Shown piece by piece: positions 53,246-61,967 of a stretch of DNA of 64,000 nucleotides. Origin of the DNA: Pedobacter miscanthi (GTDB taxonomy: Bacteria; Bacteroidota; Bacteroidia; Sphingobacteriales; Sphingobacteriaceae). The notes under the pieces were generated by a model. That model ran no database searches, was not told the DNA's origin, and saw only the letters and a list, made by a program, of their open reading frames with translations. Where the stretch lies: the NCBI RefSeq assembly GCF_003315595.1, contig NZ_QNQU01000012.1, positions 1 through 64,000 on the forward strand, given 5' to 3'. The stretch's first letter is position 1. Every line of letters starts with the position of its first letter. Position numbers and translations under genes: made by a program.

Positions 53246-54136
53246 TTTCAGGTTTTATTAGCTTAAAAAATGGGCAAAAAGATTCCATAACGCTTTTACA
53301 TGCGCTTTTTACCTTGTGCTTGCTTATTTAAAGTTTAGCTCGGAACGAAAGGTTCCCCATTGTTTAGTTATAAGTAAGACGACCGTTTTTTGAAAAGGTT
53401 ACAGGGATTTTTAAAAAGTCTGAAGTCAGAGGTCCGATGACAGAAGTTTAGCATTAGAAGTTGACAGTGACTAATGAACAATCCTTTTACCACAAAGGCA
53501 CGAAGACACAAAGACTTTTCAAAAAAAGCATCGTCATCTCGACTGTAGCATAGTGGAACGGAGAGATCTATCTCGAGGCAGATTTCTCCACGTTGTTACA
53601 CTCCGCTCAGAATAACAGACTAAATCCATGGCTAAAATTATAGAATACTGATTTGTGAGGGACACAGACCAACCTAGCTGGGTTGTATAGCATGCCAACT
53701 AATAAACAAATGAACCAATCTTAACCACAAAGGCACAGAGACACAAAGACTTTTCAAAAAAGCATCGTCATCTCGACTGTAGCATAGCGGAAAGGAGAGA
53801 TCTATCTCGAGGCCAATTTCTCCACGTCGTTACTTTCCGCTCAGAAACAAACCAAATCCATGGCTAAAATTATAGAATACTGATCTGTGAGGGATACAGA
53901 CCAGCCTAGGTGGGTTGTGTAGCATACTAACCGATAAACAAATGAACCAATCTTAACCACAAAGGCACGAAGACACTAGGAAGTTTTCAGTTAGCAATTG
54001 GCAGTACTCAAATCTGCACCATGCCAATTAACCAATGAACTAATGGCAAATGAACCAATGAACTAAACAAAAAAAGCCACAGATCAACAAGTTTACACCT
54101 GCTGCTCCATGGCTGTTAGATCTCTTGAAGAGAATA
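53246..54136. repeat. Repeat-filled intergenic region with two tandem units of about 233 bp
   Basis: No gene is seen in this 890-base gap. Units begin at CACAAAGGCACGAAGACAC (53491), at 53725 and, truncated, at 53958. Each full unit contains the CACAAAGGCAC block, AGCATCGTCATCTCGACTGTAGCATAG, a GAGAGATCTATCTCGAGG palindrome, AAATCCATGGCTAAAATTATAG and a run ending AAACAAATGAACCAATCTT. A GTCTGAAGTCAGAGGTCCGA block (53418) is related to repeats at 56.8-57.0 kb. Near 54062-54110, AGCCA and TGGCT with an A-run may form a terminator for the peptidase gene. Confidence 0.85.
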
Positions 54137-55816
54137 TTATTTTACACCTAGTACATCAACACCCTGTTCAAAAACAACGTCAACCGGGATATTCTTTTTG
54201 GTTAAGCGATCTAAATCTGTTTGAAGTTCGGTGTGGATAATTGCTTTTTCTTTCTGTGCTTTTTCTACTGCAGCTTTATCACCATTACCCTGAAGTGTGA
54301 TGATGAATGCACTTAAGTCGTTCATTGCCGTAGCAAATTTTTCGAAATTCACTTTATAGGTACCATTTGCAGTCCGTTCGAATGCGCCTTTTTCCTGAAA
54401 GTAGTTAAAACACTGCATATTGGCTTTTCCGTGCGCTTCTGAAACGCCAAAACGTACCGAGCGTAAAATGCCGGCCATAAATGTGGTATAGTAATCTTTA
54501 ATATCGCCTTTTAACTCGCCTTTTTTAAGCAATCCGGTTACCATGTATAAACCTAAAATATCGGCTTTACCTTCTTCTAACCAGCTGTATTGTTCTTTTA
54601 GTGCTGTACGTACAAAGCCTTTTCCGGTAATGGTTTTTTTAATCCCTAATCCATGTGCCACTTCATGGAACATTACATTGGCAAAAAAAGCATCGAATTT
54701 AATATACTTCTGTTGTTCTGCATCGATCAATTCTTTCGAAATCGGCACCAGGATCTTATCAAATTTGGCCTGCATGGCGTTTTTTAACTGCGAACGGCGG
54801 GTACCTTTTTCTTGTTGTATTTTTTCATCGTTAGGTAAGTTCACCGCAATGGTTTTCGATCCCGCATTACAATCACCGGCATAATAAACCACATCATACG
54901 CATTCAGTTCAGAATCTGTACCAGGAGTTTCGGTTTTATATTTTGCTGCAACAGGCAGGTTTTTTTGTAACTCGGGAAGCATTTTTACATATTTGGCCAA
55001 ACGCTTGCTCCACTCTTTATCTTTAATTAAAACATAAGCCTCATAACTGGTACGGGCATTAAAAAGTTTATCCTCGTAATTTTCAATCGGACCAATAATA
55101 ATATCCAATCCATTGGTTTTCATATCCAGCCAGGCATAATCACTCGCCGTAAAATTATCAGTTACCAGGGCATCGGCCCTTAAGTTTAAATATTTTTTTA
55201 AACCTGCATCTTCGGTAATTAAAGCAGCCTGTTTTAAAAGCGAACTCACTTTCTGCAATTCTGAAGCGTATAAAACATGGTAAGGTACCGTCGATAATTT
55301 ACCGGTACTATCTTTTTGAACCACAGAATAAGCGCCAAATTTATCTGCCAGGTCCGATTTTTCAATTGCATCTTTTGTAATTCCATAAGGATAAAAAGAA
55401 GCGCCTTCTGGTTTGGCTCCAACACCTTCAACAAAAGCTTTATCGTTATTTAACCTATCCCATGGACCATAATTGATATTCACAAAATCACGTGTTTTTT
55501 CATCCTTAATAGTCGCCATTAAGCTATCTCTTTGCGGATAAGCCTGTTTCCAGTACAATTCGTCCATAATTTCGGCTGCCTGGATCAGCAAAGGAAGAAT
55601 TTTACGGTCGTTAACACTTAATTGATTGATATTGGTGGTAAGTTTAACTTTTTCGTAAATGGCCAGGCGTTGTGCAACATAATTGGTCAAACTATCCTTT
55701 TGTACCGTTACAGCTTTTTCTTCCGTTGGTTTGTTATTACCGGTGCAAGATGACAGTGAGCCGGCTGCAATAGCCAGGGAAGATAAAATTAGGGTTGATT
55801 TGTATAAATTCTTCAT
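54137..55816 (-). CDS. Dipeptidyl-peptidase III-like zinc peptidase (M49-like), lipoprotein
   Basis: The 559-residue protein has a lipoprotein signal with C24 (LSSCTGN). Counting from the chosen start, the zinc site is H384-E385-V-A-H388 and the second motif E414-E415-G-K-A-D, which matches EEx(R/K)AD of M49 peptidases. The first motif is HEXXH and not the usual HEXXGH; a DPP III with such a pentapeptide is known from Caldithrix. M49 enzymes release dipeptides from peptide N-termini. The later ATG is chosen because it gives a normal lipoprotein signal. The substrate range is not evident. Confidence 0.85.
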   Translation of the reverse strand: MKNLYKSTLILSSLAIAAGSLSSCTGNNKPTEEKAVTVQKDSLTNYVAQRLAIYEKVKLTTNINQLSVNDRKILPLLIQAAEIMDELYWKQAYPQRDSLMATIKDEKTRDFVNINYGPWDRLNNDKAFVEGVGAKPEGASFYPYGITKDAIEKSDLADKFGAYSVVQKDSTGKLSTVPYHVLYASELQKVSSLLKQAALITEDAGLKKYLNLRADALVTDNFTASDYAWLDMKTNGLDIIIGPIENYEDKLFNARTSYEAYVLIKDKEWSKRLAKYVKMLPELQKNLPVAAKYKTETPGTDSELNAYDVVYYAGDCNAGSKTIAVNLPNDEKIQQEKGTRRSQLKNAMQAKFDKILVPISKELIDAEQQKYIKFDAFFANVMFHEVAHGLGIKKTITGKGFVRTALKEQYSWLEEGKADILGLYMVTGLLKKGELKGDIKDYYTTFMAGILRSVRFGVSEAHGKANMQCFNYFQEKGAFERTANGTYKVNFEKFATAMNDLSAFIITLQGNGDKAAVEKAQKEKAIIHTELQTDLDRLTKKNIPVDVVFEQGVDVLGVK

Positions 55817-55867
55817 ATTAAAGTATATCGGTGCTAAATTAGTAATTTTTGAAAGCTTTGTATAAAG

Positions 55868-55901
55868 TTTGATGCATTGGCCCAAGTTTCGTATAACTTT
55901 G
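55868..55901 (+). promoter_or_regulatory. Promoter of the amidase gene
   Basis: TAACTTTG (55894-55901) is a perfect TAnnTTTG -7 box, with TTTG (55868-55871) 22 bases upstream as the -33 element. The amidase ATG follows about 23 bases later. The promoter overlaps the upstream region of the divergent peptidase gene. Confidence 0.65.
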
Positions 55902-55924
55902 TAACTTCAAATCGCTAACAATTC

Positions 55925-56764
55925 ATGCCCATGTTATTTTCAAAATCAAAGTTTCCATCTGTTTTTACTTTTTCTCTCCTGCTAATTTTATCAGCGTGTG
56001 GCACCAATAAATATGCTGCAACAGAAAAAATATATAAAGATAAAGCGAAAGATTTTTCAAAAATAATCGGCACGGTACCTCCAACTGGTCAGCTATATGA
56101 TTCATTAGGAGCAACAAATCAGGAGTGGGTTGGTTCTGTAAATTTTGGGATACGTAAGCCTAATTTTGTAGTGATACACCATACCGCACAGGATAGTTTG
56201 GCACAAACCATTAAAACGTTTTTCTCAACCAAAGCTGGTACCAGCGCACACTATGTTATTAGCCGCGATGGGAAGGTAGTACACATGGTGAACGATTACC
56301 TTCGAGCAAACCATGCCGGAATAAGTAAATGGGGCAAAGATACCGACCTCAATTCTTCGTCAATTGGTATAGAACTGGATAACAACGGACTAACTGACCC
56401 ATGGCCAGATGCGCAGATTAACAGCTTGCTTAAACTTTTAGCTACCCTTAAAAAGAACTACAGCATACCAACGGCTAATTTTATCGGCCATGCCGATATT
56501 GCCCCAAAACGTAAAAACGATCCGAAAAATTTCCCCTGGAAAAAACTGGCAGATAAAGGTTTCGGATATTGGTATGATGACATATTAAAAAACCCACCGG
56601 CAGATTTCAACACCGAAATGGCCCTAAAATATATTGGGTACGATACCAGCAACCTTCCTGCTGCAATTACTGCTTTTAAAATCCATTTTATACAGAGCGA
56701 TATTACACCGACTTTAACGCCAGTTGATGTTTTGGTGTTGTATAATGTGTATACGAAGTATTAG
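55925..56764 (+). CDS. N-acetylmuramoyl-L-alanine amidase (Amidase_2), lipoprotein
   Basis: The 279-residue protein has a lipoprotein signal (LILSACGTN) and an Amidase_2 domain. Zinc-binding residues are expected in VVIHHTAQ, NHAGISKWG and GHADIAPKR. These enzymes cut the bond between muramic acid and the stem peptide of peptidoglycan, so a role in wall recycling or remodelling in the outer membrane or periplasm is likely. The domain spans about residues 60-215, and the tail of about 60 residues is uncharacterised. Two possible ATG starts two codons apart both give the same signal. The gene is divergent from the peptidase gene. Confidence 0.9.
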   Translation: MPMLFSKSKFPSVFTFSLLLILSACGTNKYAATEKIYKDKAKDFSKIIGTVPPTGQLYDSLGATNQEWVGSVNFGIRKPNFVVIHHTAQDSLAQTIKTFFSTKAGTSAHYVISRDGKVVHMVNDYLRANHAGISKWGKDTDLNSSSIGIELDNNGLTDPWPDAQINSLLKLLATLKKNYSIPTANFIGHADIAPKRKNDPKNFPWKKLADKGFGYWYDDILKNPPADFNTEMALKYIGYDTSNLPAAITAFKIHFIQSDITPTLTPVDVLVLYNVYTKY

Positions 56765-57221
56765 CGAATGGTGCGAGCAGTTGGCGTAGATTTGCACTTA
56801 AACCCAATCCGTCCTGAACTGTTTTCAGGATCTTTAGTGAGAATTTGTCCGAAGTCGGAAGACCGGGGTCCGAAGTTTGGTTGCCCATCTCCAATCTTTG
56901 AGTGCTCAGTGCTTCTTTCTTTGCGGTTAATGATGGAAGATGGGGAATGGGATAAGTCCGAAGTCGGAAGACGGATGTCCGAAGTTTAGGTGCGAAATAC
57001 CCACCAATTAACCATCACAGCTTACAGTTTTTGGCAATATGTAGTAAGACTTTAACAACTCTGCAATTAAAAAATATATTCATAAACAGTTAACCGGTTT
57101 AAACAATTAACCGATTAACCAAAACACAACAAAAAAGCACAGACAAACCACATTAATCTGTGTTCATCTGTGCCTTAAATTTTATGTAAAGCCATCCCCT
57201 TTAGGGGAGGGTTGGGTGGGG
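56765..57221. repeat. Repeat-containing intergenic region after the amidase
   Basis: No gene is seen. GTCCGAAGTCGGAAGAC followed by TCCGAAGTTT occurs at about 56847-56878 and 56956-56987. Nearby are AAACAGTTAACCGGTTTAAACAATTAACCG (given here only as a position, 57084-57117), which contains repeated TTAACCG, and ATCCCCTTTAGGGGAGGGTT at 57195-57214, a widespread Bacteroidota repeat. A terminator for glnS lies at 57131-57173. Confidence 0.7.
57131..57173 (-). terminator. Probable glnS terminator
   Basis: GCACAGA (57137-57143) and TCTGTGC (57167-57173) form a 7-bp stem, and an A-run on the left becomes a T-run for minus-strand transcripts. It is about 50 bases beyond the glnS stop codon. Confidence 0.6.
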
Positions 57222-58877
57222 TTAATTCGGCTTCTTAAATGTATCTTTCAGTGTTACTGTTCTATTGAAAACCAATTTATCGGCAGTAGAATCTTTATCC
57301 AAACAGAAATAACCTTTACGGATAAACTGATAACGGCCATCTAAATCTGCATCGGCCAAAGCCGGCTCGATATAAGCATTAGGCAATACCGTTAAACTTT
57401 CGGGGTTTAAATAATCTTTAAAATCGCCTTCTTCTGCATCAGGTGTTTCTGAAGTAAATAAACGGTCGTATAAACGGATCTCGGCAGTTTTTGCATGTGC
57501 CGCACTTACCCAATGTATGGTTCCTTTAACGTTGATACCGCTGGTATCGCTTCCGCTTTTAGATTCCGGGATATAAGTACAACGGATTTCGGTAACATTG
57601 CCATTTTCATCTTTCACAAAATCTTCGCATTTAACAATATAGGCGAATTTTAAACGTACCATTGCACCTGGCGCCAAACGGAACCATTTTTTTGCAGGTA
57701 CTTCCATAAAATCTTCGCGCTCAATCCAAAGTTCGTTACTGAAAGGAATTACGCGGGTGCCACCACCATCTTCTGCTTCCGGATTGTTCTCACCGATTAA
57801 ATCTTCAGCGTCTTTATCATAATTGGTAATTACCAGTTTAATCGGATCTAAAACCGCCATTACACGGTTCGCCGTTTTATTTAAATCTTCGCGGATACAG
57901 AATTCCAACAAACTAAGTTCAATTAAATTCTCGCGTTTTGCAATACCGATACGTTCGCAAAACTCGCGGATACTTTTTGGTGTAAAACCTCTTCTGCGCA
58001 GCCCCGAAATAGTAGGCATCCGTGGGTCGTCCCAACCGCTTACCAGTTTCTCGTTAACCAATTGCAAAAGCTTACGTTTGCTCATTACCGTACTGGTAAG
58101 ATTTAAACGGGCAAATTCATACTGTTTTGAAGGGAAAATCTCCAGTTTTTCGATAAACCAATCATACAGCTCTCGGTGCGAAACATATTCTAAAGTACAG
58201 ATCGAGTGGGTGATATTTTCGATACTATCGCTCTGTCCGTGCGCAAAATCGTACATCGGGTAAATGCACCATTTGTTACCCGTACGGTGGTGTTCGGCAT
58301 GTTTAATACGGTAAATAATCGGGTCGCGCATCAACATATTCGGACTTGCCATATCGATTTTAGCCCTTAAAATATAAGCACCATCGGCAAATTCACCATT
58401 TTTCATTCTGGTAAAAATATCGAGGTTTTCTTCAACACTACGGCTACGGTATGGGCTATCCTGGCCAGGTTCTGTTGGTGTACCTTTTAAAGCAGCAATT
58501 TCATCTGCCGAGCTTTCGTCAACATAAGCCAACCCTTTTTCGATCAGTTTAACCGCAAAACCATATAATTCATCAAAATAATCAGATGCGTATAATTCGT
58601 TTTTCCAATCAAAACCCAACCACCTGATATCTTCCTGCTGGCTGTTAACATATTCTGTTTTCTCCGTTACCGGATTGGTATCATCAAAACGCAGGTTAGT
58701 ATAACCGCCGTATTTTTGTGTTAGTCCGAAATTCAAGCATATTGCTTTCGCGTGGCCGATGTGCAGATAACCATTAGGCTCCGGCGGGAAACGCGTAACC
58801 AAAGTTTCATACTTACCACTATTTAAGTCGTTCTCAACAATTTCTTCAATAAAGTTCAATGACTTCTCTTCACTCAT
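57222..58877 (-). CDS. glnS: Glutaminyl-tRNA synthetase
   Basis: The 551-residue class I enzyme charges tRNA-Gln. It has the HIGH motif in PEPNGYLHIGHAKAI near residue 34, the MSKRKL motif (KMSKS equivalent), and the C-terminal beta-barrel anticodon-binding domain. The length matches bacterial GlnRS. The start MSEEKS is chosen because a promoter (TTG, 21 bases, TACATTTG) lies just upstream, inside the longer open frame. Presence of GlnRS means the organism need not rely on the transamidation route for Gln-tRNA. The gene stands alone. Confidence 0.96.
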   Translation of the reverse strand: MSEEKSLNFIEEIVENDLNSGKYETLVTRFPPEPNGYLHIGHAKAICLNFGLTQKYGGYTNLRFDDTNPVTEKTEYVNSQQEDIRWLGFDWKNELYASDYFDELYGFAVKLIEKGLAYVDESSADEIAALKGTPTEPGQDSPYRSRSVEENLDIFTRMKNGEFADGAYILRAKIDMASPNMLMRDPIIYRIKHAEHHRTGNKWCIYPMYDFAHGQSDSIENITHSICTLEYVSHRELYDWFIEKLEIFPSKQYEFARLNLTSTVMSKRKLLQLVNEKLVSGWDDPRMPTISGLRRRGFTPKSIREFCERIGIAKRENLIELSLLEFCIREDLNKTANRVMAVLDPIKLVITNYDKDAEDLIGENNPEAEDGGGTRVIPFSNELWIEREDFMEVPAKKWFRLAPGAMVRLKFAYIVKCEDFVKDENGNVTEIRCTYIPESKSGSDTSGINVKGTIHWVSAAHAKTAEIRLYDRLFTSETPDAEEGDFKDYLNPESLTVLPNAYIEPALADADLDGRYQFIRKGYFCLDKDSTADKLVFNRTVTLKDTFKKPN

Positions 58878-58899
58878 AAAAACCTGTAAATTAGGAATG

Positions 58900-58931
58900 C
58901 AAATGTAAAAAGATTGAGCGTATTTATGCAA
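58900..58931 (-). promoter_or_regulatory. glnS promoter
   Basis: On the minus strand TTG (58929-58931) and TACATTTG (58900-58907) are separated by 21 bases, fitting the Bacteroidota -33/-7 pattern. The start codon of glnS follows 22 bases after the -7 box. Confidence 0.7.
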
Positions 58932-59123
58932 TGATTAACGGTTTATTAGCATAGGGTTAATATTAGGTGTGTTTGAATTACTTTATTGAGCTGGTATGTA
59001 CTGTGTAAGATTAATTCCGGTTAGCCGGTAGATAAATGCCCTGGTTGCGAACCATCAAACCATGATCTTATTTCTATATTAGATAATAAATTCGATACAT
59101 TTACGTCAACTTAATATTCATTT

Positions 59124-59543
59124 ATGAGCAAAGCATTAAATCGACCGATCCGTGTTTTGGTGGCAAAAGTTGGCTTAGATGGTCACGATAGGGGCGCCAA
59201 GGTTATTGCAACTTCCTTACGCGATGCGGGTATGGAGGTGATTTACACCGGATTACGCCAAACCCCAGAAATGGTGGTAAATACGGCGTTACAGGAAGAT
59301 GTTGATGCAATAGGGATCTCCATCCTCTCAGGCGCACATATGACGGTTTTTCCGAAAATTATCCATTTTATGAAAGAAAAACAGCTGGATGATGTGTTAT
59401 TAACCGGTGGAGGGATTATACCTGAAGCTGACCGGTTAAAGCTTGCCGAACTGGGCGTTGGAGAATTATTCCCCCCGGGCACAACAATGGCAAGTATTGT
59501 AGAATATATTCAAAATTGGGTTACTGAAAACAGAAATTTTTAA
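59124..59543 (+). CDS. Stand-alone cobalamin-binding domain protein (methylmalonyl-CoA mutase small-subunit type)
   Basis: The 139-residue protein is a single B12-binding Rossmann domain with D19-x-H21-x-x-G24 (LDGHDRGAK), SILSGAH and GGGIIPEAD, as in the C-terminal part of methylmalonyl-CoA mutase and the small subunit of isobutyryl-CoA mutase. H21 would bind cobalt. It needs a catalytic TIM-barrel subunit encoded elsewhere. The enoyl-CoA hydratase gene begins 3 bases later, so both probably act in acyl-CoA metabolism. A TACATTTA -7-like box lies about 20 bases before the start. Confidence 0.87.
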   Translation: MSKALNRPIRVLVAKVGLDGHDRGAKVIATSLRDAGMEVIYTGLRQTPEMVVNTALQEDVDAIGISILSGAHMTVFPKIIHFMKEKQLDDVLLTGGGIIPEADRLKLAELGVGELFPPGTTMASIVEYIQNWVTENRNF

Positions 59544-59546
59544 GCT

Positions 59547-60326
59547 ATGGCATACCAGAATTTAATATCAGAAGTAAAAGAAAACATTTTATACGTTACT
59601 ATAAACCGCGAAAAGGCGCTTAATGCATTAAATAAAGATACTTTGGCCGAACTTGCAGATGTAATTGCTTATGCAGGTAAAACTGAAGAGGTTAGAGGCG
59701 TTATTTTAACCGGGACCGGTGAAAAGGCTTTTGTTGCGGGCGCTGATATTAAAGAGTTTTCGGAATATAATGGAAAACAAGGTGAAGAATTGGCCAAAAG
59801 AGGGCAGGATGAAGTTTTTAATGCCATAGAAAATTCGCCAAAACCTTTTATTGCAGCTGTTAATGGTTTTGCTTTGGGCGGCGGTTTGGAATTGGCGATG
59901 GCCTGCCACATCCGGATCGCATCAGACAATGCAAAATTAGGACTGCCAGAAGTTACTTTGGGTTTAATTCCGGGTTATGGAGGCACGCAACGTTTAACAC
60001 AACTGGTTGGAAAAGGTAAAGCAATAGAAATGATTACCACTGCAAATATGATTACTGCAGCCGAAGCCGAGAAAATAGGTTTGGTAAACCATGTTGTGCC
60101 ACCCACCGATTTGATCAGTAAAGCAGAAGAAATACTCAATCTGGTAAAGCAAAGGGCTCCATTAGCTGTTTCTGCAGCTATAAAAGCAATCATTGCATCG
60201 GTAAATAATGATAATGGTTATACTACAGAAATTGAAGCTTTCGGCAGATGTTTCGAAACCGCCGATTTTAAAGAAGGAGTTTCTGCATTTGTAGAAAAGA
60301 GAAAAGCTAATTTCTCGGGACACTAA
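59547..60326 (+). CDS. Enoyl-CoA hydratase (crotonase family)
   Basis: The 259-residue enzyme has the crotonase features AGADIKE (residues 64-70) and GGGLELAMAC, with E115 and E135 (GLPEVTLG) as the catalytic pair of hydratases, and G112 in the oxyanion hole. It should add water to trans-2-enoyl-CoA. Coming straight after the B12-binding gene, it may serve breakdown of branched-chain or fatty acids or an acyl-CoA mutase route. Having both glutamates argues for real hydratase activity over other crotonase reactions. Confidence 0.9.
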   Translation: MAYQNLISEVKENILYVTINREKALNALNKDTLAELADVIAYAGKTEEVRGVILTGTGEKAFVAGADIKEFSEYNGKQGEELAKRGQDEVFNAIENSPKPFIAAVNGFALGGGLELAMACHIRIASDNAKLGLPEVTLGLIPGYGGTQRLTQLVGKGKAIEMITTANMITAAEAEKIGLVNHVVPPTDLISKAEEILNLVKQRAPLAVSAAIKAIIASVNNDNGYTTEIEAFGRCFETADFKEGVSAFVEKRKANFSGH

Positions 60327-60403
60327 TAGCCTTGTAGTATTTGTTATATGGCCTAAATACTCAAATTGTATAAAATATTTCACAAAATCATATTTTTTGC
60401 CTA

Positions 60404-60429
60404 ATTATGCATTATCTAAAATGCATAAT
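60404..60429. promoter_or_regulatory. Perfect inverted repeat before the response regulator gene
   Basis: ATTATGCATT and AATGCATAAT form a perfect 10-bp inverted repeat with a 6-base spacer, 66 bases before the response regulator start. No T-run follows, so an operator is more likely than a terminator. No sigma-54 promoter element is visible near it. Confidence 0.5.
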
Positions 60430-60494
60430 CTCAATCATTTTGACTCATCCCACTTAATTATTCGGGGTTCTTTTTAGGGCTAAAAATCCTATTA

Positions 60495-61901
60495 ATGAAA
60501 AACAAAATACTTATAATCGACGATGAAATAAACATCGGCCTGTTACTTACTAAATTTTTAATTAAAAACAGATTTGAAGTTTTTACCACCACCACGGGGG
60601 CGTCGGCCCTGGAAATATTAGAGCGGGAAAAATTTGATCTGATTTTGTGCGATTATCGCCTGGATGATACCGATGGTAAAGAAATTCTCATTTATACTAA
60701 AGAAAATTACCCATCCACAGGGGTAATTATCATTACAGGCTATTCAGATATCAAACTTGCCGTAGAACTAATTAAACTCGGGGCCTGCGATTATATTGTT
60801 AAACCTTTATATCCCGATGAAATATTAAATACAATTAATAAGGTACTGGAAAGCCGGAAAATATTAAAAAAACAATCAAATATTGCTGTAACTGAGCCAC
60901 AAGCCGCTAATTATCCTAAATATATAGAGGGTAAAAGCAAGGTCTCGTTAAATCTTTTAGAACAGGTTAATCTGGTTGCCCCAACCAATTACAGTATCAT
61001 CTTGAACGGGAAAAGCGGCACCGGAAAAGAATGTGTAGCTAAAATTATTCACCAGAACAGTTTACGCAAAAATGCACCTTTTGTAGCAATGGATTGCGGC
61101 TCGTTAAACAAAGAATTGGCCGTAAGCGAATTTTTCGGGCACGAAAAAGGATCATTTACGGGAGCCATATTTACTAAAATAGGCCATTTTGAACAGGCAA
61201 ATGGCGGAACATTGTTTCTTGATGAAGTAGCCAATCTGTCATACGAGCTGCAGGCAATTTTACTAAGAGCGGTACAGGAAAGAAAGATCAGAAGAATAGG
61301 TAGTACCAAAGAAATAGAGCTTGATATGAGGATTATCGTAGCTACCAACGAAAATCTTGAAGACTGTATAAAAAAAGGAACATTCAGGGAAGATCTGTAT
61401 CATCGTTTTAACGAATTTTCTATCAATATTCCCTCCTTAAGCGAGCGAAAAGAAGATATCCTTCTTTTTGCTAATGCATTCCTGGCTGAGGCAAATGAAG
61501 AGCTGAACAAAAGTATTACCTCTTTTTCCAAAGATGTTAGAAATCGTTTTTTAAACTATAGCTGGCCAGGCAATGTGCGTGAGCTTAAAAATGTAATCAA
61601 ACGAATAGCATTGTTAACTAATGGAAACCAGATCGAGACCAAAGTTTTGCCGCCAGAAATCGAAAAAAATATATTAGCCAAAAACCAGGTGTTCGAAAAG
61701 AAATTCTCCGGCCTTTTTCCTGGTCAGAAAAATAGCGCCCGGCAATTGAGAAAAACAACTGAGGAGGCCGAATATGCCGCAATTTTAACCGTATTAAAAG
61801 AAGTTAACTTTAATAAATCAAAAGCAGCTAAAATCCTCAAGATTGATAGAAAAACCCTTTACAACAAAATAAATATGCTTAAACTCGATAAAGAAGAATA
61901 A
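60495..61901 (+). CDS. Sigma-54-dependent response regulator (NtrC family)
   Basis: The 468-residue regulator has a receiver domain (phospho-acceptor D53 in LCDYR, D9/D10 acidic pair, K103 in VKPL), an AAA+ domain with Walker A GKSGTGKE (172-179), the sigma-54 contact loop GSFTGA (219-224; usually GAFTGA) and Walker B TLFLDE, and a C-terminal Fis-type helix-turn-helix (NFNKSKAAKILKIDRKTLYN). It should activate RpoN-dependent genes after phosphorylation. No histidine kinase gene is adjacent, so its partner is elsewhere. Its targets are unknown. Confidence 0.93.
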   Translation: MKNKILIIDDEINIGLLLTKFLIKNRFEVFTTTTGASALEILEREKFDLILCDYRLDDTDGKEILIYTKENYPSTGVIIITGYSDIKLAVELIKLGACDYIVKPLYPDEILNTINKVLESRKILKKQSNIAVTEPQAANYPKYIEGKSKVSLNLLEQVNLVAPTNYSIILNGKSGTGKECVAKIIHQNSLRKNAPFVAMDCGSLNKELAVSEFFGHEKGSFTGAIFTKIGHFEQANGGTLFLDEVANLSYELQAILLRAVQERKIRRIGSTKEIELDMRIIVATNENLEDCIKKGTFREDLYHRFNEFSINIPSLSERKEDILLFANAFLAEANEELNKSITSFSKDVRNRFLNYSWPGNVRELKNVIKRIALLTNGNQIETKVLPPEIEKNILAKNQVFEKKFSGLFPGQKNSARQLRKTTEEAEYAAILTVLKEVNFNKSKAAKILKIDRKTLYNKINMLKLDKEE

Positions 61902-61967
61902 ATTAAAAATCAATAAAACAAAACAGGCAAATCAAACATTTAAGAGATATCCCAAGCACCTTTAATT

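Noticed and set aside
43582-54000. Possible CRISPR arrays from regularly repeated units
   Set aside because: Units are 230-290 bases long, only two or three in number, and have no short repeats with unique spacers. No cas genes are present.
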